From an uncultured Oscillospiraceae bacterium (lineage in GTDB: Bacteria; Bacillota; Clostridia; Oscillospirales; Acutalibacteraceae): a DNA stretch of 17,947 nt. Positions 1 to 6,160 of this stretch are shown one piece after another; position 1 is the first letter of the stretch, and the number at the start of each line of letters is the position of its first letter. The position numbers and the translations under genes were made by a program. The notes under the pieces are model-generated. The model did not search any database and was not told where the DNA came from. It worked only from the letters and a program-made list of their open reading frames with translations. The DNA lies in the NCBI GenBank assembly GCA_900546895.1, contig UREO01000016.1, positions 1 to 17,947 of the forward strand. The letters are read 5' to 3'.

Positions 1-52
1 GAGATCTGCACCGTCTAATTCGTCGGCAGCGTCAGATGTGTATAAGAGACAG
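1..52 (+). other. Illumina Nextera adapter (library artefact)
   Basis: Bases 20-33 read TCGTCGGCAGCGTC and bases 34-52 read AGATGTGTATAAGAGACAG, the Nextera Read 1 adapter ending in the Tn5 mosaic end. Bases 1-11 match the end of the P5 sequence with one difference (gagatctGcac instead of gagatctAcac). Bases 12-19 (CGTCTAAT) look like an i5 index, which I recall as S510. This is unremoved sequencing adapter, not genome, and it marks the contig end. The mosaic end must not be read as a natural transposon end. Confidence 0.97.
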
Positions 53-294
53 GTGTGGCACTGACGGGGCTGGGGCTGTACGGGCCGCTTGTGGACTTTG
101 CGGGGGCCGGCGCTACGGTGCCGCTGACCGGTTTTGGGTATCTAATGGCGAAAGGGACGCTTGAAGCGGTCAGGGAACAGGGTTTGCTGGGCGCGTTTAC
201 GGGCGGCGTCGCGGCGAGCGCCGCAGGTATCGCGGCGGCCGTGTTCTTCGGGTACGTTGCCGCTCTGTTTTCAAAGTCGGGAGATAAGAGCTAG
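53..294 (+). CDS. spoVAE: Stage V sporulation protein AE, C-terminal part (5' truncated)
   Basis: The reading frame is open from the adapter junction to TAG at 292-294, giving about 79 residues. The fragment contains LTGLGLYGPLVDFAGAGATVPLTGFG followed by a hydrophobic Ala/Gly-rich segment, which matches the C-terminal half of SpoVAE (AEB type). SpoVA proteins form the inner-membrane channel that moves dipicolinic acid and calcium into the forespore and out during germination. The GTG at 55 is not a real start: the gene is cut by the contig end and the upstream spoVA genes are missing. Its position near gpr and spoIIP fits a sporulation neighbourhood. No terminator with a U-tract follows; a palindrome at 312-335 lies just downstream. 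Confidence 0.85.
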
Positions 295-311
295 CAAAAC
301 CTTTCTCGTTT

Positions 312-335
312 TGAAAATCCTGTACAGGATTTTCA
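312..335. repeat. 24-base perfect palindrome downstream of spoVAE
   Basis: Arms TGAAAATCCT and AGGATTTTCA flank a central GTAC, so the whole 24-base stretch equals its own reverse complement. As RNA it would fold into a 10-bp stem with a four-base loop. The bases that follow (ggattattaacgg) do not form a U-tract, so it is an atypical terminator at best. It could be the 3' end structure of the spoVA transcript or a protein-binding site. Confidence 0.7.
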
Positions 336-433
336 GGATTATTAACGGCCAGATCATCGGCATGCTTCTGTGGGAAATCTGGAAGCTGTATTACCGTACG
401 TATTTCAAAAAATATATGGTAAGGCGAAAAGCA

Positions 434-468
434 TGAAAAAAAACGGGCAGGTATCAAAACCTGCCCGT
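434..468 (-). terminator. Rho-independent terminator of the 50-aa membrane protein gene
   Basis: Arms acgggcaggt (443-452) and acctgcccgt (459-468) form a perfect 10-bp stem with a six-base loop. On the minus strand the stem is followed by a run of seven or more T (bases 435-442 read as A on the plus strand). It lies 28 bases beyond the stop of the leftward gene at 497-649. Confidence 0.85.
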
Positions 469-496
469 ATGCTGTTACGGCACCGAAGGAAGTCCC

Positions 497-649
497 TTAC
501 TGTATGGAACAATCCAGGTAGTGCTCAAGCTCCTCTTCATCCTTTTTCTTTTTCTCAAAGAAGAGGACGACGGCAACAACAGCCGCCGCGACGGCCGTCA
601 TAGCGGAAATAACTGTAATCAATATGGATAATGTATTACATTTTTTCAA
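497..649 (-). CDS. Small single-pass membrane protein, unrecognised (50 aa)
   Basis: This short frame starts with TTG (complement of 647-649) and ends with TAA (complement of 497-499). The protein has a short basic start (MKKC), one hydrophobic helix at about residues 7-31, a stretch of four lysines, an acidic run (DEEE) and the end LEHYLDCSIQ. The organisation suggests a membrane anchor with a charged cytoplasmic tail. A GGAGGTG ribosome site lies just before the TTG, a good promoter lies at 696-724 and a strong terminator follows, so it is a complete transcription unit although short. An internal ATG at residue 17 would cut the helix and is less likely. I do not recognise a family; both cysteines lie near the ends. 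Confidence 0.7.
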   Translation of the reverse strand: MKKCNTLSILITVISAMTAVAAAVVAVVLFFEKKKKDEEELEHYLDCSIQ

Positions 650-695
650 AACGAGCACCTCCGTTTATCATGATTAGATCCTGTTTATATAATAT

Positions 696-724
696 ATAAT
701 AACCAATTCTTTTTGAAAAGTCAA
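696..724 (-). promoter_or_regulatory. Sigma-A type promoter for the 50-aa membrane protein gene
   Basis: On the minus strand TTGACT (719-724) is separated by 17 bases from TATTAT (696-701). The leader to the TTG start is about 40 bases and includes the GGAGGTG ribosome site. Confidence 0.7.
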
Positions 725-770
725 TCAAAGCGGCAAGTTTATGGAAATTCGCTCCCTGCGCGCCGGAGTA

Positions 771-801
771 TAATAAAAAAGCAGGGCGCAAGGCTCTGCT
801 T
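771..801 (-). terminator. Terminator of rpsT
   Basis: On the minus strand AGCAG and CTGCT pair with an inner GC/GC and one mismatch, followed by TTTTTTATTA. It lies about 25 bases after the rpsT stop codon. Confidence 0.7.
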
Positions 802-826
802 TTGCTTTTAAACCGCGTATTCAGGG

Positions 827-1090
827 TTATGCATTTGCTGTGTTCAGCTTGCGTACAAGAGCTGATTTTTTCCTTGCGGCTGTGTTCTTGTGCAGGATTC
901 CTTTTGCCGCAGCCTGATCAATCTTCTTAATCGCAACCTTAACGGCATCCGCTTTGTTGGCATCATTGGATTCTACGGCAAGGTTTGCTTTCTTTATATC
1001 AGTTTTCAGTCCGGAATGAAAGGACTTGTTAATGAATGTTTTTGTAGCAATAACCTTTACGCGTTTTTTGGCTGATTTAATGTTAGGCAT
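827..1090 (-). CDS. rpsT: 30S ribosomal protein S20
   Basis: The 87-residue product begins MPNIKSAKKRVKV and ends ARKKSALVRKLNTANA, the typical Lys/Ala-rich S20 protein that binds 16S rRNA early in small-subunit assembly. I place the start at the ATG complementary to 1088-1090. An AAAGGAGGTGG ribosome site lies 5 bases upstream (1095-1105), and the open frame that continues upstream to 1135 has no family similarity. It has its own promoter (1126-1154) and terminator. It is transcribed away from gpr, so the two genes share the intergenic region. rpsT next to gpr, spoIIP and lepA is a conserved Firmicute arrangement. Confidence 0.97.
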   Translation of the reverse strand: MPNIKSAKKRVKVIATKTFINKSFHSGLKTDIKKANLAVESNDANKADAVKVAIKKIDQAAAKGILHKNTAARKKSALVRKLNTANA

Positions 1091-1125
1091 GATTCCACCT
1101 CCTTTGGCATTGTCACATATCAATA

Positions 1126-1154
1126 ATAATACCATCGATGGATAAAAAATGCAA
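1126..1154 (-). promoter_or_regulatory. Sigma-A type promoter of rpsT
   Basis: On the minus strand TTGCAT (1149-1154), a 17-base spacer and TATTAT (1126-1131) lie about 35 bases before the rpsT start codon. Confidence 0.65.
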
Positions 1155-1188
1155 GTGTTTTAAAAAAATAGGAAAGGACTGATTTTTT

Positions 1189-2007
1189 ATGGTATTCCGT
1201 ACCGACCTGGCGCTGGAAAACACAGAACCCAGCAGGCACGTTACACGGAAAGAAAAGGACTGCACGGTCACGCGGATAGACGAAGAGGGCAACACCTATG
1301 TTACGCTGGAGGTGCAGGCGATTTCCGACCATATCGACAGCGACAACAGCCTTTTGACCCTGACCGCGCAGGAGCTGACCGCGCTGCTGCCAGAGAAAGG
1401 AAGCGTACTGGTGGCGGGACTGGGGAACCGCGCCATTACGCCGGACGCGCTGGGGCCGCTCGTCGCCGAAAAGATTTTGGCGACAAGGCATATCAAGGGT
1501 GAGCTGGCAAAGGTGACGGGCCTGGACAAGCTGCGTCCCGTTTCCGTGGTAAGCCCCGGGGTGCTGGGCTGCACGGGGATTGAAGCCGTGGAGCTTCTGC
1601 AGGCGCTGGTCAAGGAGCTGAACCCGGACGCCGTAGTTGCGGTCGACGCGCTTGCGGCGCGCAGCCCCGCCCGGCTGGGCTGCACGGTGCAGCTTTGCTC
1701 CGCGGGGATTTCTCCCGGGGCCGGCGTGGGAAACGCAAGGCCGCGCATCGACGAAAGCACGCTCGGCGTTCCGGTGGTCAGCATGGGAATTCCGACCGTG
1801 GTGGACGCGGCCACTCTGGCGGCGGACCTGCTGGACGGCGAAACAGACGGGTCCGAGGAGAAAATCGCGCCGCGCGGCGCCCAGATGATGGTAACCCCGC
1901 GTGAAATCGACCTGATTATTTCCAGAGGCGCGAGGCTGCTGAGCATGGGAATCAACGTGGCGCTGAACCCCTCTCTCAGTGTTGAGGATTTTGAAGAATT
2001 GACCTGA
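1189..2007 (+). CDS. gpr: Germination protease (GPR)
   Basis: The 272-residue protein carries the GPR family signatures: FRTDLALE at the N-terminus, VAGLGNRAITPDALGP (about 75-90), VVSPGVLGCTGIEA, VVAVDALAAR (about 149-157) and VSMGIPTVVDA. GPR is a peptidase of family A25 that degrades small acid-soluble spore proteins at germination. Asp86 (TPDALGP) and Asp153 (AVDAL) probably correspond to the two essential aspartates known from Bacillus megaterium GPR; this is by spacing and recall, not alignment. In that protein autoprocessing cuts after RTD, so the propeptide here would be only about six residues (MVFRTD). A GGAAAGGA site lies about 10 bases before the ATG. It is followed by spoIIP with a 59-base gap. 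The product is shorter than Bacillus GPR (about 370). Confidence 0.93.
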   Translation: MVFRTDLALENTEPSRHVTRKEKDCTVTRIDEEGNTYVTLEVQAISDHIDSDNSLLTLTAQELTALLPEKGSVLVAGLGNRAITPDALGPLVAEKILATRHIKGELAKVTGLDKLRPVSVVSPGVLGCTGIEAVELLQALVKELNPDAVVAVDALAARSPARLGCTVQLCSAGISPGAGVGNARPRIDESTLGVPVVSMGIPTVVDAATLAADLLDGETDGSEEKIAPRGAQMMVTPREIDLIISRGARLLSMGINVALNPSLSVEDFEELT

Positions 2008-2066
2008 AGCATCATGAAATTTGTCCCGCCCGCATAAGAATGAATATCATTCAATGGGGGCAGGAT

Positions 2067-3158
2067 ATGAAAAACTGGACGCAAAAGGGAATGGGAATCT
2101 GCTCGGTTGCATTGGTGTTTGCGGCGGTCGCGTGCGTTCTGGGACGTTTGCCCGTGTTACAGGCAAAGGACGCGGCGTTCGCCGCGGCGGGCTTTATCAT
2201 GCCCGCGGGTGCTGCCGAGGCAATGAAAGAGGATTATCTGGAAGAGGATGAAGAGGATAATGAGCACGGGAGCAGCGTGGCGCCGGCTTCTTCGGGCGTA
2301 AGCTCCGCTCCGGCTTCTTCACAGAGCAGCTCCGGTACGGCGGCAAGCTCACAGGCTGCGTTGAGCACGGGATCAAGCGTGTCGTCGCCGCCCGTTACGC
2401 TGCCCAAGGGCGTGAAGGAAATGAGCATTGCCAATTCCGGTTCCCAATACAATAATATATGGGTAAAGAATACAAATAAAAACCATACGGTCGACATCGC
2501 TTCGGAGCTTCAGAAGCAGCCTGCGGTAAAAATCGTCAAGAATTCGACGCCGCAGGTTTTGATTTACCACACCCACACAACGGAGGCATTTCTGGGAGAT
2601 ACGCGCAGCCAGGACAAAGCGAAAAGCGTGGTCGCCGTGGGCGACCAGATCGCCGCCCAACTGAAGGCCGCCGGAATCAACGTGGTGCACGACACCACCC
2701 TGCACGATTATCCGAGCTACAACGGCTCGTATGACCGCTCCAAGGTGACGATGCAGAACAACCTGAAGAAATATCCGGGCATTCAGGTCACGCTCGACAT
2801 CCACCGCGACGCGATGGGCACCTCCGACGGAACCAGGATCAAGCCGACCGTCACGGTCAACGGCAGGAAGGCCGCACAGGTAATGATCATCTCTGGCTGC
2901 GACGACGACGGCACGCTCGGCTTCCCCAACTGGGAATACAATTTCAGGCTAGCCGTGCGGCTGCAGAAGTCGCTGGCGGATTTATACCCCGGTTTGGCGC
3001 GGCCGTTGAATTTCTGTGCGAGAAAGTACAATGAAAACCTGACGAAAGGGTCGCTGCTGATTGAGTTCGGCACTGAGGTCAACACCCTTGACGAGGCGGT
3101 GTACTCCGGGGAGCTGTTCGGGAAAGCGCTGGTCAACGTTCTGAACGGCCTGACATAA
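2067..3158 (+). CDS. spoIIP: Stage II sporulation protein P (peptidoglycan hydrolase)
   Basis: The 363-residue protein has an N-terminal membrane anchor (about 10-30), an acidic segment (56-65), a Ser/Ala-rich linker (about 69-110) and a C-terminal SpoIIP domain (about 160-360). Family motifs are VLIYHTHTTEAF (H168, H170, E173), LDIHRDA (H246) and LLIEFGTEVNTLDEA (E333), the expected metal and catalytic residues. SpoIIP is the amidase/endopeptidase that acts with SpoIID and SpoIIM to thin septal peptidoglycan during engulfment. I choose the ATG at 2067, preceded by GGGGGCAGG. The earlier in-frame ATG at 2040 has no ribosome site and would add nine residues. In Bacillus the gene is controlled by sigma-E; I could not identify a convincing sigma-E promoter here. 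Confidence 0.94.
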   Translation: MKNWTQKGMGICSVALVFAAVACVLGRLPVLQAKDAAFAAAGFIMPAGAAEAMKEDYLEEDEEDNEHGSSVAPASSGVSSAPASSQSSSGTAASSQAALSTGSSVSSPPVTLPKGVKEMSIANSGSQYNNIWVKNTNKNHTVDIASELQKQPAVKIVKNSTPQVLIYHTHTTEAFLGDTRSQDKAKSVVAVGDQIAAQLKAAGINVVHDTTLHDYPSYNGSYDRSKVTMQNNLKKYPGIQVTLDIHRDAMGTSDGTRIKPTVTVNGRKAAQVMIISGCDDDGTLGFPNWEYNFRLAVRLQKSLADLYPGLARPLNFCARKYNENLTKGSLLIEFGTEVNTLDEAVYSGELFGKALVNVLNGLT

Positions 3159-3183
3159 GCGGAAAGGAAAAGATGTTAAAAAA

Positions 3184-3444
3184 ATGGAAAGTAAAAGAAA
3201 AAGAAAAAGAATTTTCTTTGCGTCGTTTTTCAGCACGCTTTGCGTCCTTGCACTGCTTTTCGGCATGGCGGAGGTCGACGCCAATTCCCGCAGAATCGGC
3301 TTTGGCGACGACAAAACCCTTATTTACCAGGTTACCGGCAAAACATGGCAGGAAACTTGCAATGTGGCGAAAGTATGGTATAATAATTTCGTATTATCAT
3401 TGAGAGAAAATGCTGTGGAGGAAACGTATCATGAATCAACATAG
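3184..3444 (+). CDS. Short membrane-anchored protein, unrecognised (86 aa)
   Basis: The protein has a very basic start (MESKRKRKR), one hydrophobic helix at about 10-28 and a 58-residue part expected outside the membrane, containing VDANSRRIGFGDDKTLIYQVTG. I do not recognise a domain. It begins 25 bases after spoIIP and overlaps the next gene by 14 bases, so it is probably cotranscribed with spoIIP and may act in sporulation, which is inference from position only. The start is uncertain. The nearest ribosome site (AAAGGA, 3163-3168) is 15 bases from this ATG but 4 bases from an ATG at 3173 in another frame. The two are separated by a run of seven A, and one extra A would join them. Confidence 0.7.
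   Translation: MESKRKRKRIFFASFFSTLCVLALLFGMAEVDANSRRIGFGDDKTLIYQVTGKTWQETCNVAKVWYNNFVLSLRENAVEETYHEST
3357..3384 (+). promoter_or_regulatory. Possible internal promoter for the Ser-rich membrane protein gene
   Basis: TTGCAA (3357-3362), a 16-base spacer and TATAAT (3379-3384) with an extended TGg lie inside the upstream coding region, about 47 bases before the ATG at 3431. The -10 is perfect and the -35 is weak (4 of 6). Confidence 0.45.
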
Positions 3445-4009
3445 GAAAATATGGTTTTCAGTATTCCTATTGATCTTTATGTTTTCATTGTACTCCGTTA
3501 CCGCCCTGGCAACTGAGATAACGCCGGAACAGGTGGAACAGATCCTGAACCAGCAGTCCTCTCAGGCGCCCTTACAGTCCGCGAGTACCGTTTCCAGCAA
3601 GCCGGCCGTTAGCTCCAAAAGGCCGGTCACGAGCAGGAAGCCGGTATCCTCGGGAATTTTCTCCGAAGCTTCCGGTGATGTCTCCGGTGACGATTTTGGT
3701 GATGTTTCCGGCGGGACTTTCAGCAGCGGTGAAGAATCCGGCGGGATTGTCCTTCCCAGTGTGGACAGCATAGAAGAAAACAACCCCCTCAGCTCCGTAA
3801 TCGTGGATACCGCGGCCAACAAAAAAATGAACTGGATCGGAATTCTATCGTGGGTGTGTATCGCGCTGGGTATTGCCGTGGTGCTGATCGTCGTGTTCAG
3901 CAACCGCCGGCCGCCGAGAGGCGGAGGCCGCAAACGCTACCGCCGTCCGAATCGCCCGCACAAGAAACGCTTGCTGAACGACAAGTATTACAGAAATCTG
4001 AAATATTGA
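3431..4009 (+). CDS. Ser-rich exported protein with one C-terminal membrane helix, unrecognised (192 aa)
   Basis: The protein has a signal peptide (about 1-28, likely cut near ALA-TE) and a short segment with EITPEQVEQILNQQ. A low-complexity Ser/Pro/Lys region follows (about 52-75) with three imperfect copies of VSSK-P/VTSRKPV. Next come Gly/Ser/Asp repeats (SGDVSGDDFGDVSGG, 81-95), one membrane helix (about 135-157) and a strongly basic tail (RRPPRGGGRKRYRRPNRPHKKR). The layout is exported linker, membrane helix, cytoplasmic basic tail. I do not recognise a family. I choose the ATG at 3431, eight bases after GGAGGAA, rather than the frame's first ATG at 3410. It overlaps the preceding gene by 14 bases and is followed by a terminator, so it ends the gpr-spoIIP group. 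Confidence 0.75.
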   Translation: MNQHRKIWFSVFLLIFMFSLYSVTALATEITPEQVEQILNQQSSQAPLQSASTVSSKPAVSSKRPVTSRKPVSSGIFSEASGDVSGDDFGDVSGGTFSSGEESGGIVLPSVDSIEENNPLSSVIVDTAANKKMNWIGILSWVCIALGIAVVLIVVFSNRRPPRGGGRKRYRRPNRPHKKRLLNDKYYRNLKY

Positions 4010-4013
4010 TCAT

Positions 4014-4058
4014 GGCGGCGCGCCGGAGAAGAAATTTCTCGGTACGCCGCTGTTTTTA
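4014..4058 (+). terminator. Terminator after the Ser-rich membrane protein gene
   Basis: GCGGCG (4015-4020) pairs with CGCCGC (4045-4050), with an inner GAGAA/TTCTC stem and small internal loops, followed by TGTTTTT. It starts five bases after the stop codon. Confidence 0.75.
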
Positions 4059-4119
4059 TGCGCGTTTTATAAAAATTTTTTCCTGCCGCACGGTATACTG
4101 TTCAGGCTTCGTGATCTGT

Positions 4120-4149
4120 GGTATAATAGCCGCAAACGGCTATTATACC
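4120..4149. repeat. Perfect 13-bp inverted repeat (hairpin 1 upstream of lepA)
   Basis: GGTATAATAGCCG (4120-4132) and its exact complement (4137-4149) flank the loop CAAA. The palindrome places TATAAT on both strands. The sequence TGTGGTATAA that starts this hairpin at 4117 recurs at 4193-4202. Confidence 0.85.
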
Positions 4150-4168
4150 GGCTTTGCCAATTTATAAA

Positions 4169-4201
4169 TATACCACAACGGCGCGTTTTGCCTGTGGTAT
4201 A
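4169..4201. repeat. Inverted repeat (hairpin 2 upstream of lepA)
   Basis: TATACCACA (4169-4177) pairs with TGTGGTATA (4193-4201), with an inner GGC/GCC after a two-base bulge. The left arm of hairpin 1 (TGTGGTATA, 4117-4125) is also complementary to 4169-4177, so two alternative folds are possible. Confidence 0.75.
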
Positions 4202-4351
4202 AGATATTATTCATGATCTTTACGGCATTTTCAGTCTGACTGCGGAGCAGCTCTGTTTTGCTCCCGTTTTTGGCGGGGAACACAGAGGCGTTGTAGGGAC
4301 GGCCGGAACTGCTGCAAAAGCCATATTATCTTTGAGAATTAGGTGATAAAT

Positions 4352-6160
4352 TTGTCGATACCACGCGAGAGAATACGGAATTTCAGCATTATCGCGCACA
4401 TTGACCACGGGAAAAGCACGCTGGCCGACCGCATTTTGGAGCAGACGAAATCCGTCGCGCTGCGCGATATGGAAAATCAGCTGCTTGATAACATGGACTT
4501 GGAGCGCGAACGGGGCATCACCATCAAGGCGCACGCCGTTACGCTCGTTTACAGCGCGCAGGACGGACAGGACTATGTTTTCAATTTGATCGATACCCCG
4601 GGCCATGTGGACTTTAACTATGAGGTTTCCCGTTCGCTCGCCGCCTGTGAAGGCGCGGTGCTGGTGGTGGACGCTTCCCAGGGAATTGAGGCGCAGACGC
4701 TGGCGAACACCTATCTGGCGGTGGATGCCGGGCTGGAAATCGTACCGGTCATCAATAAGATCGACCTTCCCAGCGCGCAGCCGGAGAAGGTGCGCGCGGA
4801 AATTGAGGACGTCATCGGGATTCCCGCGGACGAGGCGCCGTGCATTTCAGCAAAGCTGGGAACGAACATCGATCAGGTGATGGAGCAGATCGTCAAACAC
4901 GTTCCGCCCCCGCAGGGCGACGAAAACGCGCCGCTCAAGGCGCTGATTTTCGATTCCTACTACGATGCGTACAAGGGAGTGATCATCCATGTGCGGCTGA
5001 GGGACGGGCAGCTGCATCCGGGCGATACCATCCGGCTGATAGCGACGGGCGCGGAATTTACCGTGGTGGAGTGCGGCTACGGCCGCGCGACCTGTCTGGA
5101 GCCGAGCGCGGGGCTCAGCGCCGGTGAGGTCGGCTATATCTCCGCTTCTATCAAGGCGGTGAAAGACGCCCGCGTGGGCGACACCGTTACGCTGGCGGAC
5201 AACCCCGCCAAAACACCGCTGCCGGGTTACCGCTCGGTGCAGCCGATGGTTTTCTGCGGGATTTACCCCGCGGACGGCGCGCGCTATCCCGATCTGCGCG
5301 ACGCGCTTGACAAGCTTCAGCTGAACGACGCGGCGCTGTCGTTTGAGCCGGAGACGTCCGTTGCGCTCGGCTTCGGTTTCCGCTGCGGCTTTCTGGGCCT
5401 TTTGCATATGGAAATCGTTCAGGAACGGCTGGAGCGCGAATATAACCTCGACATTATTACCACCGCCCCCAGCGTGGTTTACCGGATTACGAAAACCAAC
5501 GGGGAAGTGATTTCGATTGACAACCCGACCAATTACCCCGATCCGTCGCTGATTGCGCAGGCGGAGGAGCCGATTACCAACGCCCATATCTATACGCCGA
5601 GCGAATATGTCGGCAATATTATGGAGCTTTGCCAGGACAGGCGGGGCGTCTTTAAGGATATGAAATACATCGATACCGACCGTGTGGATATCCATTATGA
5701 GCTGCCGCTGAACGAGATCATCTACGACTTTTTCGATGCGCTGAAATCCCGTACCCGCGGCTACGCCTCGTTTGACTATGAGCTGAGCGGATACAAAAAG
5801 AGCAGTCTGGTCAAGCTGGACATCATGCTCAACGGCGACGTGGTGGACGCGCTTTCCTTTATTATCCACGCCGACAAGGCGTACCCGCGCGCGCGCAAGA
5901 TGGCGGAGAAGCTGTCGGAAAAAATCCCGCGCCAGCTTTTTGAGGTGCCGATCCAGGCCTGTGTGGGCGGCAGGATTATTGCACGCGAAACGGTCAAGGC
6001 TGTGCGCAAGGATGTTCTGGCCAAGTGCTACGGCGGTGACATCACGCGCAAAAAGAAGCTGCTGGAAAAACAGAAGGAAGGCAAGAAGCGCATGCGCCAG
6101 TTGGGTACGGTGGAGGTGCCGCAGGAGGCGTTTATGAGCGTGCTGAAGCTGGATGAATAA
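4352..6160 (+). CDS. lepA: Elongation factor 4 (LepA), back-translocating GTPase
   Basis: The 602-residue length is usual for EF4. GTPase motifs are clear: G1 AHIDHGKST (15-23), G2 RGIT (54-57), G3 DTPGH (81-85) and G4 NKID (135-138), followed by SAKLG. The EF-G-like domains and the LepA-specific C-terminus (KCYGGDITRKKKLLEKQKEGKKRMR) are present. EF4 binds ribosomes and is linked to back-translocation and ribosome biogenesis. I choose TTG at 4352: AGGTG (4341-4345) lies six bases before it and the product then begins MSIPRERIRNFSIIAHIDHGKST, as in homologues. The in-frame GTG at 4343 lies within that ribosome site. The gene overlaps hemW by 8 bases. Confidence 0.97.
   Translation: MSIPRERIRNFSIIAHIDHGKSTLADRILEQTKSVALRDMENQLLDNMDLERERGITIKAHAVTLVYSAQDGQDYVFNLIDTPGHVDFNYEVSRSLAACEGAVLVVDASQGIEAQTLANTYLAVDAGLEIVPVINKIDLPSAQPEKVRAEIEDVIGIPADEAPCISAKLGTNIDQVMEQIVKHVPPPQGDENAPLKALIFDSYYDAYKGVIIHVRLRDGQLHPGDTIRLIATGAEFTVVECGYGRATCLEPSAGLSAGEVGYISASIKAVKDARVGDTVTLADNPAKTPLPGYRSVQPMVFCGIYPADGARYPDLRDALDKLQLNDAALSFEPETSVALGFGFRCGFLGLLHMEIVQERLEREYNLDIITTAPSVVYRITKTNGEVISIDNPTNYPDPSLIAQAEEPITNAHIYTPSEYVGNIMELCQDRRGVFKDMKYIDTDRVDIHYELPLNEIIYDFFDALKSRTRGYASFDYELSGYKKSSLVKLDIMLNGDVVDALSFIIHADKAYPRARKMAEKLSEKIPRQLFEVPIQACVGGRIIARETVKAVRKDVLAKCYGGDITRKKKLLEKQKEGKKRMRQLGTVEVPQEAFMSVLKLDE

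Larger units (their letters stand above)
4059..4351 (+). other. Non-coding leader region of lepA
   Basis: I see no credible reading frame in this stretch. It holds two tandem hairpins (4120-4149 and 4169-4201). A further imperfect structure follows, in which CTCTGT (4251-4256) pairs with ACAGAG (4282-4287), enclosed by AGCAG (4246-4250) with CTGCT (4310-4314). None of these is followed by a U-tract, so they are not ordinary terminators. The lepA promoter should lie here. The only perfect -10 (TATAAT, 4122-4127) sits inside the first hairpin and has no good -35. Confidence 0.55.

Noticed and set aside
34..52. Tn5 mosaic end suggesting a transposon boundary
   Set aside because: It is contiguous with the Nextera adapter and index, so it comes from library preparation.
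311..436. 41-codon frame with TTG start encoding a Tyr/Ile/Arg-rich peptide after spoVAE
   Set aside because: No ribosome site precedes the TTG, its beginning lies in the palindrome at 312-335, and there is no promoter; it could be real but I cannot support it.
769..774. TATAAT on the plus strand before the rpsT terminator
   Set aside because: No -35 at a usable distance and it would only drive antisense RNA to rpsT.
2032..2041. Sigma-E or sigma-G like -10 (GCATAAGAAT) before spoIIP
   Set aside because: Only a partial match and no fitting -35 at the right spacing, so I did not list it as a promoter.
1296..2084. 262-codon frame on the minus strand opposite gpr
   Set aside because: A Ser/Thr-rich shadow of the GC-rich gpr codons, without ribosome site or family likeness.
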